Assembly: GCA_946540075.1 (NCBI GenBank)
Contig: CAMNHZ010000005.1
Span: 1-29,845, forward strand
Direction: 5' to 3'
DNA from: an uncultured Bacillota bacterium
Lineage (GTDB): Bacteria; Bacillota_I; Bacilli_A; RF39; UBA660
DNA length: 29,845 bases
The position numbers were made by a program, and so were the translations under genes. Numbering within the stretch: position 1 is the first letter of the stretch; the number at the start of each line of letters is the position of its first letter. The notes beneath the pieces are model-generated. The model saw only the letters and a program-made list of their open reading frames with translations. It was not told where the DNA came from and searched no databases. Positions 15,180 to 22,175 of this stretch are shown here, in pieces.

Positions 15180-16622
15180 ATGAATAATGTTACATTAGAA
15201 GAATTAATTGAAAAAGTTAGATCTTACAACAAAGGGAATATTGATTTAATTATTAAGGCATATGATTATGCATCTAAGAAACATGAAGGGCAAAAAAGAC
15301 AGAGTGGGGAACCATATATAATACATCCTTTAAATGTTGCTTTCATATTAGCTGAAATGCATGCTGATATTGATACTATATGTGCCGGTCTTTTACATGA
15401 TACAATCGAAGATACAGATGCTACTAGGGAAGATATTGAACGAGATTTTAATGAAAGTATTGCTTTGTTAGTTGAGGGTGTAACAAAGATTGGTAAAATG
15501 AATTTTTCATCTAAACAAGATTGTGAACATGCTAACACTCGTAAAATTTTAATATCAATTGCAGAAGATATTAGAATAATTGTAGTTAAATTAGCGGATA
15601 GATTACATAATATGAGAACACTACAACATATGAAGGGATATAAGCAAAAAAAGAAAGCATTAGAAACTTTAGAAATATTTGTCCCACTTGCTTATTATAT
15701 TGGTGCTTATAAAATAAAAAATGAACTTTCTATTTTGTCTCTTAAGTATTTAGAACCAAGAGAATATGAAAACTTAATTGAAATCCGAAAAGAAATAACA
15801 AAAGATAGTGAAAAGTGTATTCAAGATATGTTAACAACAGTAAAACAACTTCTTGATGAACATAATATTGAAAATGAAATAAGAGTTCGTATAAAAAATA
15901 TATATAGTATGGAAAAGAAATTAAATAATGGTTATACAATACCTGAGATTCATGATTTAATTACTTTAAAAGTTATAGTTGATGATGTTTATACATGTTA
16001 TGGTACTTTAGGGCTTATTCATTCTAAATATCATGTTGTTAATGATAAGTTTAGAGATTATATAAGTAGTCCTAAAACTAATATGTATAAATCTTTACAT
16101 ACAACAGTATTTGGTGCGGATGATAAGTTGGTTCAATTTCAAATAAAAACTCGTGAAATGGATAGAGCTGCTTCTTTAGGTTTAGCTGCATTCTGGGATT
16201 TCGACAAAGATGATGCTAGAAAGACTATGCAGAATGAATTAAAGAATAAATATCAATTTGCTAGATCAATTATTGAAATAGATAAAATTTTTAAAGATAA
16301 CGGTGAATTTGTTGATCAAGTTAAAAGAGAATTATTCAGAGATGAAATATATGTTTATACCCCAAAAGGAGATGTTATACAACTTCCTGAAGGATCAACA
16401 CCAATTGATTTTGCTTATAAAATTGGAAATAGTATAGGAAATAGTATGATTGGTGCATTAGTTAATAATAGTGAAGTATCATTAGATTATAAGTTAAAGA
16501 ATAAAGATGTAGTCAAGATACTAACAAATGATTTAGCGCTTGGTCCAAATGATGATTGGGATGAAAAAGTTACAACATCAACAGCAAAGAAAAGAATTAG
16601 AGAATATAGAAAAAAACAATAA
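15180..16622 (+). CDS. relA: Short Rel/SpoT-family protein: intact (p)ppGpp hydrolase, altered synthetase, TGS
   Basis: A 480-aa Rel homologue (full-length Rel is ~730 aa). The HD hydrolase domain (about 25-180) keeps the metal site: RQSGEPYIIHP with His49, LLHDTIEDT with His73-Asp74 and Glu77-Asp78, and LADRLHN with Asp140. In the synthetase domain (about 225-345) the magnesium-binding Asp249 is kept (EIHDL). The second catalytic acid, normally Glu in LEVQIRT, is Gln309 (VQFQIKT), the AEYGVAAHW block reads ASLGLAAFW, and several Arg are Lys. A TGS domain follows (about 388-450). The protein ends at KKRIREYRKKQ, so the helical, zinc-finger and ACT regulatory domains are missing. It therefore looks like a ppGpp hydrolase with weak or no synthesis. 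The start follows GGGGGTGAAAAT. Its transcription probably depends on the leader upstream. Confidence 0.88.
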   Translation: MNNVTLEELIEKVRSYNKGNIDLIIKAYDYASKKHEGQKRQSGEPYIIHPLNVAFILAEMHADIDTICAGLLHDTIEDTDATREDIERDFNESIALLVEGVTKIGKMNFSSKQDCEHANTRKILISIAEDIRIIVVKLADRLHNMRTLQHMKGYKQKKKALETLEIFVPLAYYIGAYKIKNELSILSLKYLEPREYENLIEIRKEITKDSEKCIQDMLTTVKQLLDEHNIENEIRVRIKNIYSMEKKLNNGYTIPEIHDLITLKVIVDDVYTCYGTLGLIHSKYHVVNDKFRDYISSPKTNMYKSLHTTVFGADDKLVQFQIKTREMDRAASLGLAAFWDFDKDDARKTMQNELKNKYQFARSIIEIDKIFKDNGEFVDQVKRELFRDEIYVYTPKGDVIQLPEGSTPIDFAYKIGNSIGNSMIGALVNNSEVSLDYKLKNKDVVKILTNDLALGPNDDWDEKVTTSTAKKRIREYRKKQ

Positions 16623-16651
16623 AAAGAAATAATTTGTATTATTTCTTTTTT
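16621..16651 (+). terminator. Intrinsic terminator of rel
   Basis: A 13-bp A/T-rich stem (16621-16633 with 16638-16650) around TTGT, ending in a T run. Confidence 0.8.
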
Positions 16652-16656
16652 GTTTT

Positions 16657-16665
16657 TGTTATAAT
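16657..16665 (+). promoter_or_regulatory. Extended -10 promoter of dnaE
   Basis: TGTTATAAT is a perfect extended -10, identical to the one before uvrA. It starts 6 nt after the rel terminator and 26 nt before the dnaE start. Confidence 0.65.
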
Positions 16666-16690
16666 ACTTATATAAAGAAGGTGATGCTAA

Positions 16691-19603
16691 ATGAATTATG
16701 TACCATTATATGTAAAAACTGAGTATTCATTATTACATAGTTTAATTAGAATTAATGATTATATAAAGTTTGCATTAGATAATAATTTAAAGGCATTAAC
16801 TATATGTGATGACAATTTGTCTGGAGTTATGGAGTTTTATAAAGAATGTAAAAAGAATAATATAAAACCAGTTATTGGCTTATGCATAAGAGTTGAGAAT
16901 CAAGAGTTAGTTTTATATGCTAAAAATAATGATGGATATAAAAATTTATTAAAGTTATCAACGTTAGCATCTGATAATAAATTAGATTTAAATGTTATTA
17001 ATGATTATAGTGATAATTTAATATGTATTATTCCAGTTAAATCAATTGATATTTATAACGAATTAAAGAAAGTATATCAAGATATTTATATAGGTTATTC
17101 TACAAACGATGAAAAAGAAGAATATCGAAGTGAAAAACTTGTATATATGAATGAATGCTTGTCATTAACAAAAGAAGATACTATTTATTTGAATTATTTG
17201 CACTCTATAAAAAAAGGTGTTATTTATGATGAAGTTAAAGAGAATAATGTTCATAAATATATTCACTTAAACGCTGATGATAATTTTAATAATAAAACGA
17301 TTATTGATGATTGTAATGTCGAGATACTTTATCAAAAAGATTTGCTTCCAGTATATGAATGTGAAAATAACAATCAATATGAATATTTGAAGAAACTTTG
17401 TATTGAAGGTTTACGTAAGAAGTTTGGAAATGTAGTAGGTAAAGAATACGCTGAAAGATTGAAATATGAATTAAATGTTATTAATAATATGGGATTCTGT
17501 AATTATTTTTTAGTGGTTTATGATTATGTTAAATTTGCTAAAGATAATAATATTTTAGTTGGGCCTGGACGTGGTAGTGCAGCAGGTTCACTTGTTTCTT
17601 ATTTACTTAATATTACGGAAATAGATCCTATTAAATATAATTTATTATTTGAAAGATTTTTGAATCCAGAACGTGTAACAATGCCTGATATTGATATTGA
17701 CTTTGAGGATGATCGTCGCGATGAAGTAATTGATTATTGTATAAATAAATATGGCTATAAAAAAGTTGCTGGAATAGTAGCTTTTGGTACACTTGCATCT
17801 AAACAAGTTATTAGAGATGTCGGAAGAAGTATGGATATAAGCATCAAGACTATTGATTATCTTGCTAAAATGCTTGATGCAAAAATGACTTTAAGAGAAA
17901 ACTATAAAAGTAAACCTTTATTAAAAGATTATATTGAAGGAAATGAAGATATAAAAAAATTATATAAAGTAGCACTTAAGTTAGAGGGATTGAAACGACA
18001 TACTACAATTCATGCTGCTGGTATTGTTATGGCTAATAAAGATTTAGACAATGTAATCCCATTATTAAAATCAAGTGATGATAGATATTTAACCGGTTTT
18101 TCTATGGAACATCTTGAAGAGTTAGGATTACTTAAGATGGACTTTTTAGCTCTTAAAAACTTATCTTTGATTAGTAATATTATTAGATTGATTGAAGAAA
18201 ACGAGAACAAGAAAATAGATTTTAATAGTATTCCACTTAATGATTCAAAAGCACTAAATATATTTTCAACAGCTAATACAGTAGGTATATTTCAATTTGA
18301 ATCAACAGGTATGAAAAACTTTTTAAAGAAGTTAAAACCTAATAGTTTTCATGATATCTGTGCAGCTATCGCACTTTTTAGACCAGGACCAATGGATAAC
18401 ATAGATACTTATATAAGAAGAAAGTATGGATACGAAAAAATAAATTATATTGATGATAGTCTAAAAGATATATTAAAAGATACTTATGGAATTATTATTT
18501 ATCAAGAACAAATTATGCAAATAGCTAGTAAGATGGCAAAATTTTCTTTTGGAGAAGCTGATATTTTAAGACGAGCTATGAGTAAGAAAAAAGAAAATAT
18601 CTTATTAAAAGAAAAAGATAAGTTTATTAGAAATAGTATTGATAATGGATATAGTAGGGAAGTCGCAACTAAAGTATATGATATGATATTAAAGTTTGCT
18701 TCATATGGATTTAATAAATCTCATTCAGTAGCTTATTCAATGATTGCTTATAAAATGGCTTATTTAAAAGCTTATTATCCTAAATATTTTTGCGCTGGGT
18801 TATTATCTAATGCAACTGGTAGTGAAATAAAGACAAGAGAATATATTTATGAATCTAAACTAAATAATATAGATATATTAAAACCTAATATTAACTTAAG
18901 TGAAGATAAATATGTTATAACAGATAAAGGAATTATTTATCCACTTACAGGTATTAAAAATGTTGGTTTTGCAGTAGCTAAAAAGATTTTAGAAAATAGA
19001 ACAGAACCTTTTAAAGATATATATGATTTTATGAAGAGATGTTACAGTAAAACATTAAATAAAAAAACTATCATCAGTTTGATTGATGCTGGAGTATTTG
19101 ATAGTTTTAATATAAATCATAATACTTTAGTTAATAATTTAGATAATATAATTAATTATAGTGAATTAATAAGCGAATTAGACGAAGATTTTGTAGAAAA
19201 ACCAATTATTAATGAATATGAAGAGTATTCTAAATTAGAACTTATGAATAGAGAATATGATGTATTTGGTTTCTATCTAAGTAAGCATCCAGTTACTGAA
19301 GCAAGATTAAAACATAATAATAGTATAACTTTAACTAGTATACCTAAATTTTTTGATAGATCAATATCAATCGTCGTAATGATTGATAGAATGAAAATCA
19401 TTAATACTAAGAATAATCAAAGAATGTGTTTTTTAAGTGTTAGTGATGAAGTTAGTACTATAGATGCAGTATTATTCCCAAAAGTATATGAAAAAAACAT
19501 GAATATAAAAGAAGGACAACTAGTTTTAATAAAAGGAAAAGTAGAAAAGCGTTTTGATAAGTACCAGATTATTTGTAATACTATTGATGTTATTGAATTA
19601 TAA
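16691..19603 (+). CDS. dnaE: DNA polymerase III alpha subunit, DnaE type
   Basis: A 970-aa C-family polymerase, shorter than the ~1115-aa DnaE of Bacillus. The palm has the three catalytic acids in PDIDIDFEDDRR (near 335-346) and LLKMDFLALKNL (near 480-490). GPGRGSAAGSLVSYLL and RRAMSKKK are also typical. The N-terminal PHP domain is degenerate: the usual HLHVHSEYS reads PLYVKTEYS and TDHGN reads CDDNL, so metal-dependent PHP proofreading is not expected. A helix-hairpin-helix region and a C-terminal OB fold follow (about 890-970). In Firmicutes DnaE extends primers before PolC takes over; no PolC lies in this window. The start follows GAAGGTGATGCTAA. Confidence 0.96.
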   Translation: MNYVPLYVKTEYSLLHSLIRINDYIKFALDNNLKALTICDDNLSGVMEFYKECKKNNIKPVIGLCIRVENQELVLYAKNNDGYKNLLKLSTLASDNKLDLNVINDYSDNLICIIPVKSIDIYNELKKVYQDIYIGYSTNDEKEEYRSEKLVYMNECLSLTKEDTIYLNYLHSIKKGVIYDEVKENNVHKYIHLNADDNFNNKTIIDDCNVEILYQKDLLPVYECENNNQYEYLKKLCIEGLRKKFGNVVGKEYAERLKYELNVINNMGFCNYFLVVYDYVKFAKDNNILVGPGRGSAAGSLVSYLLNITEIDPIKYNLLFERFLNPERVTMPDIDIDFEDDRRDEVIDYCINKYGYKKVAGIVAFGTLASKQVIRDVGRSMDISIKTIDYLAKMLDAKMTLRENYKSKPLLKDYIEGNEDIKKLYKVALKLEGLKRHTTIHAAGIVMANKDLDNVIPLLKSSDDRYLTGFSMEHLEELGLLKMDFLALKNLSLISNIIRLIEENENKKIDFNSIPLNDSKALNIFSTANTVGIFQFESTGMKNFLKKLKPNSFHDICAAIALFRPGPMDNIDTYIRRKYGYEKINYIDDSLKDILKDTYGIIIYQEQIMQIASKMAKFSFGEADILRRAMSKKKENILLKEKDKFIRNSIDNGYSREVATKVYDMILKFASYGFNKSHSVAYSMIAYKMAYLKAYYPKYFCAGLLSNATGSEIKTREYIYESKLNNIDILKPNINLSEDKYVITDKGIIYPLTGIKNVGFAVAKKILENRTEPFKDIYDFMKRCYSKTLNKKTIISLIDAGVFDSFNINHNTLVNNLDNIINYSELISELDEDFVEKPIINEYEEYSKLELMNREYDVFGFYLSKHPVTEARLKHNNSITLTSIPKFFDRSISIVVMIDRMKIINTKNNQRMCFLSVSDEVSTIDAVLFPKVYEKNMNIKEGQLVLIKGKVEKRFDKYQIICNTIDVIEL

Positions 19604-19627
19604 AACAACTTCTAATGAAGTTGTTTT
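19602..19627 (+). terminator. Intrinsic terminator of dnaE
   Basis: AAAACAACTTC / GAAGTTGTTTT, an 11-bp perfect stem with a TAAT loop; the dnaE stop is at its base. Confidence 0.85.
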
Positions 19628-19631
19628 TAGA

Positions 19632-19734
19632 TAAAAAAATAGAAGTGGCCCCCTGAGACCACTTCAAATAAAAGAATAAAAAGGGGTTGGCTAGTGTGAT
19701 ACTAGCTCCAATTCGCCTAATTCGAATTGGTGCC
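19632..19734 (-). ncRNA. Unrecognised ~100-nt small RNA with three hairpins
   Basis: Read on the minus strand, a transcript starting near 19733 would hold a hairpin of CCAATTCG / CGAATTGG (19708-19730, 7-nt loop), then GCTAGT / ACTAGC (19690-19706, 5-nt loop). A single-stranded linker containing CCAACCCCTTTTT follows, and then a terminator hairpin GAAGTGG / CCACTTC (19642-19665) with a seven-T run (19633-19639). The terminator loop contains CAGGGGG, and its AGGGG can pair with CCCCT of the linker, so a pseudoknot is possible. It has its own strong promoter. No reading frame is evident, and no gene follows on the same strand, which argues against a riboswitch. The C-rich unpaired linker is complementary to AGGGG-type ribosome sites, as in Gram-positive sRNAs of the RsaE/RoxS kind. 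I cannot assign it to a known family. Confidence 0.65.
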
Positions 19735-19738
19735 TTAT

Positions 19739-19767
19739 ATATTAATCTAAAAAGTCTACTTTGTCAA
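19739..19767 (-). promoter_or_regulatory. Strong sigma-A promoter of the small RNA
   Basis: On the minus strand, TTGACA (19762-19767) and TAATAT (19739-19744) are separated by 17 nt. A/T tracts directly upstream (about 19770-19797) resemble an UP element. The same hexamer pair and spacing occur before tRNA-Cys, as expected for a promoter of a highly expressed stable RNA. Confidence 0.75.
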
Positions 19768-19840
19768 TACTTTTTTTGTAAAAAATGTTATTTTTTGATT
19801 ATTTGATTTTGTTTATAAACCTTTGTTCGATATATAAAAA

Positions 19841-19867
19841 AAGAAAAAACTTAGTATTAACTAAGTT
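19841..19867 (-). terminator. Intrinsic terminator of lemA
   Basis: Minus-strand AACTTAGT / ACTAAGTT stem with a 4-nt loop and a following T run; the lemA stop codon sits at its base. Confidence 0.75.
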
Positions 19868-20411
19868 ATAATTTCATATCATTTTTAATATCATCATCCA
19901 TATCTTTACCATCGAAATAAGTTTTATTTTTATAGTGACATATTTTAGCAACTATATTTGATGGGAATGTTCTAGATAATTTGTTATAATCGGTTATAAT
20001 GTCATTATAATATTTTCTACAAGCTGTTATCTCAGCTTCTGACTCAGTAAGTCCTAATTCTATTTTAATAAAAGCATCACTATCATTAAGTTTAGGGTGT
20101 TTTTCTTTTATACGATCAAATTCATTTAATGAATCATATAATTTACGATCCAATTCATAGTTTGTAAGTTTACGAGAACGTAGTTTTACTATATCATCTA
20201 GTACATCTTCTTTAGTATTTGTATTAGCTTTAATTATTCCGATTGAACGATTAAGTAAATCAAAACGTTTTCTTAGAATTGAATCAATTGAAGATTCTGA
20301 TTCATTAATTCTTATGATTAATTCTTGAAATTTATTAAATGTATTAACATACCAAATCAATAATAAACAAATTATAATAAATACTGATATTCCATATATT
20401 ACGATATTCAT
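19866..20411 (-). CDS. lemA: LemA family protein
   Basis: A 181-aa protein with one N-terminal membrane helix (about 2-23) and a long helical domain. The C-terminal stretch AEITACRKYYNDIITDYNKLSRTFPSNIVA is the LemA family signature. The family is a membrane-anchored helical bundle of unknown function. I chose the ATG at 20411, which stands after GGTGATGTAT; an ATG four codons upstream (20423) is in frame but overlaps this ribosome site. An extended -10 (20436-20444) directly upstream suggests it can be transcribed apart from gerQ, which is 32-44 nt upstream on the same strand. Confidence 0.88.
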   Translation of the reverse strand: MNIVIYGISVFIIICLLLIWYVNTFNKFQELIIRINESESSIDSILRKRFDLLNRSIGIIKANTNTKEDVLDDIVKLRSRKLTNYELDRKLYDSLNEFDRIKEKHPKLNDSDAFIKIELGLTESEAEITACRKYYNDIITDYNKLSRTFPSNIVAKICHYKNKTYFDGKDMDDDIKNDMKL

Positions 20412-20435
20412 ATACATCACCATAACCCTAATAGA

Positions 20436-20444
20436 ATTATATCA
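20436..20444 (-). promoter_or_regulatory. Extended -10 promoter of lemA
   Basis: Minus-strand TGATATAAT matches TGnTATAAT, about 25 nt before the chosen lemA start, in the gerQ-lemA gap. Confidence 0.5.
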
Positions 20445-20455
20445 AAGTTTAATTG

Positions 20456-20785
20456 TTAAAGCAATAAAAAACTATCTTTTGTTATTTCTTCATCAAATTC
20501 AATATAATTAATATTTGTTTTAGCAATAGCATACCATTTTCCTGATTTAGGATCACTAATTATTAAATGAGTAATTGTTGAATACTCTAATATTCCCTTA
20601 AAGATTTTGTTAGACCATTCAGATGAATTAAAAAATGAGGTATATAAGGTTATTTTCTTTCCAGAGGTTTCTTCTTTAATATTTTTATCAGGTTTATTTT
20701 TCATAACAGATTCATTTGTATATATTGGTATATTTGAGTTTATCATATAATTTCCACCTGACTGGGGTATGCAATAGTTATTCAT
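20456..20785 (-). CDS. gerQ: Spore coat protein GerQ
   Basis: A 109-aa protein. Its C-terminal half matches the GerQ (YwdL) core: KKITLYTSFFNSSEWSNKIF, KGILEY, then HLIISDPKSGKWYAIAKTNINYIEFDEEI, comparable with 'G..YMTF.NSSEWNAK.FKG.IE.AGRDHI..SDP.TGKRY.L.M.YLDYVTFDEEI' of Bacillus. The N-terminal half is short and polar instead of the long Gln/Pro/Gly-rich leader. In Bacillus, GerQ lies in the inner coat, is needed to localise the cortex-lytic enzyme CwlJ, and is cross-linked by the transglutaminase Tgl. No cwlJ gene is next to it here. The start follows AAAGGATGATAAC. A sigma-E-like promoter lies upstream, in line with mother-cell expression. Confidence 0.88.
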   Translation of the reverse strand: MNNYCIPQSGGNYMINSNIPIYTNESVMKNKPDKNIKEETSGKKITLYTSFFNSSEWSNKIFKGILEYSTITHLIISDPKSGKWYAIAKTNINYIEFDEEITKDSFLLL

Positions 20786-20805
20786 GTTATCATCCTTTCT
20801 ATATA

Positions 20806-20834
20806 ATTTTTATGAAAAATAGTATGAAATATGT
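20806..20834 (-). promoter_or_regulatory. Possible sigma-E promoter of gerQ
   Basis: On the minus strand ACATATT (20828-20834) is followed after 13 nt by CATAAAAAT (20806-20814), close to the sigma-E pattern (ATATT, 13-15 nt, CATAnAnT). It overlaps the divergent -10 at 20832-20840. GerQ is a mother-cell protein, which fits. Chance matches are likely in such AT-rich DNA. Confidence 0.35.
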
Positions 20835-20840
20835 TAAAAT
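20832..20840 (+). promoter_or_regulatory. Extended -10 promoter of the HAD-like/pduL operon
   Basis: TGTTAAAAT matches TGnTAtAAT with one change, 23 nt before the ATG at 20863. Confidence 0.45.
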
Positions 20841-20862
20841 ATGCTTATAGGAGTATGATAAT

Positions 20863-21585
20863 ATGAAAAAAGTAGAAGAAAATAAAATAATTTATGTTGA
20901 TATAGAACAGGTATTATGTGGAAATGAGAGTGAAAAGTTAAAACTATCAGGCCTAGATCAAAAAACATTAAATCGAGATAGTTTGAAAAACTCATTAATT
21001 ATTGAATTTAAGTTAGATAAATTATATAATAAAAATATGTTAGATATAATATTAAAAATGAATGATATTGATCTTAAAAACTTAGATTGGTTTTTTCAAG
21101 TAAAAGAAATTGATGGTGATTATATATATATAATAAAAACTAATTATAATGATAATTATACATATAAATTATATAATCTTGTTCATGATGATAGCAAAAA
21201 ATTAAGGAATAAATATAGTAAAAGAATATACAATGAAAAAGCAATAGCTAGTCTTAATCAATTACTTAAACCTGGTGATAATTTAGTTATTACTGATAGA
21301 TATTGTAATAATTTAGAAGAAGTTTGTTTAAGCCTTAAAGATCAAGGATTAAAGAGTGATAATATAAATATTACTAAACTAAGTTGGTTAAAAAAAGATA
21401 AAGGACTTAGTATAGTAGAGGATATAAAACGAAAAGGAATTGAAAACTATTTAGTTATTGATAATAATGATTCAGCTATTTATGATATATTTAATGATAA
21501 ATATATAAAAGTGGATTCAGGTGTTTTAAATAATAAAAATAGTGAAGATAATAAAGTTAAGGAGCTAAAAAAATATGGAAATTAA
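20863..21585 (+). CDS. HAD-like protein with altered catalytic motif
   Basis: A 240-aa soluble protein. The start IIYVDIEQVL (about 9-18) resembles HAD motif I (DxDGVL) with Asp13 kept, but Glu15 and Gln16 replace Asp-Gly. After an insert of about 90 residues, the C-terminal half reads like a HAD fold: KAIASLNQLLKPGDNLVITDRY (motif II-like), KDKGLSIVEDIKRKGIENYLVIDNND (motif III/IV-like) and KYIKVDSGVL. It is similar in layout to HAD domains of RNA-repair-associated proteins, where the last strand ends TDP.TGL. This is a tentative fold call. It shares 11 nt with pduL and a ribosome site for pduL (AAGGAGC) lies inside its end, so both are one operon; a link to acyl-phosphate metabolism is possible but unproven. 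Confidence 0.4.
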   Translation: MKKVEENKIIYVDIEQVLCGNESEKLKLSGLDQKTLNRDSLKNSLIIEFKLDKLYNKNMLDIILKMNDIDLKNLDWFFQVKEIDGDYIYIIKTNYNDNYTYKLYNLVHDDSKKLRNKYSKRIYNEKAIASLNQLLKPGDNLVITDRYCNNLEEVCLSLKDQGLKSDNINITKLSWLKKDKGLSIVEDIKRKGIENYLVIDNNDSAIYDIFNDKYIKVDSGVLNNKNSEDNKVKELKKYGN

Positions 21586-22141
21586 TATTGGAATATCAAA
21601 TAGGCATGTTCATTTAAAACAAAGTGATGTTGATATATTATTTGGAGAGAATTATCAATTAACAAAATTAAAGGATCTTACTCAACAAGGACAATATGCT
21701 TGTGTTGAAAAAGTAACTATTAAAACAGAAAAAAGTGAGATAAGTAATGTTCGAGTTTTAGGACCGGTTAGAAATTATACTCAAGTAGAAATATCTAAAA
21801 CAGATTCATTTAAACTTGGAATTAATCCTCCAGTACGTGATTCAGGAGATTTAAATAATAGTAGTAGTATTACTATTGTTGGGCCTAAAGGTAGTGTTAG
21901 TATTGATGAGGGATGTATTATTGCGACTAGACATATTCATGCAACTAAGGAAGATGTTAAAATGCTTGGTATTGAAGGTTTAGATAAAGTTTCTGTACGT
22001 ATTCCTGGTGAAAAGGGTGGAGTACTAGATAATGTTCATATAAAGGTTGATCCAAGTTATTCATTAGAACTTCATCTTGATACTGATGATGGTAATGGAT
22101 TCTTAATAGGTAAGGATACAAAAGCAATTATAATTAAATAA
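21575..22141 (+). CDS. pduL: PduL-type phosphate acyltransferase
   Basis: A 188-aa PduL, which interconverts acyl-CoA plus phosphate and acyl phosphate plus CoA. It has two related halves with the zinc-binding motifs: GISNRHVHL near the N-terminus, GPVRNYTQVEIS, PPVRDSGD, TRHIHA near 112-117, and ELHLDTDDGNG near the end. It lacks the N-terminal helical extension that targets PduL to bacterial microcompartments, and no shell genes are near, so it is probably the cytosolic phosphotransacetylase for acetate production, a replacement for Pta seen in many Firmicutes. It overlaps the HAD-like gene by 11 nt and ends at a bidirectional terminator shared with sigK. Confidence 0.93.
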   Translation: MEINIGISNRHVHLKQSDVDILFGENYQLTKLKDLTQQGQYACVEKVTIKTEKSEISNVRVLGPVRNYTQVEISKTDSFKLGINPPVRDSGDLNNSSSITIVGPKGSVSIDEGCIIATRHIHATKEDVKMLGIEGLDKVSVRIPGEKGGVLDNVHIKVDPSYSLELHLDTDDGNGFLIGKDTKAIIIK

Positions 22142-22142
22142 T

Positions 22143-22175
22143 AAAAATAAGGTTTTAATTAAACCTTATTTTTTT
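22143..22175. terminator. Bidirectional terminator between pduL and sigK
   Basis: A 13-bp stem (22143-22155 with 22161-22173) centred on AAGGTTT / AAACCTT, with a 5-nt loop and T runs in both directions. Confidence 0.85.

Noticed and set aside
19666..19734. Riboswitch reading of the hairpin cluster
   Set aside because: No gene follows on the minus strand; dnaE converges from the other side, so a cis-regulatory role is unlikely. A free small RNA fits better.
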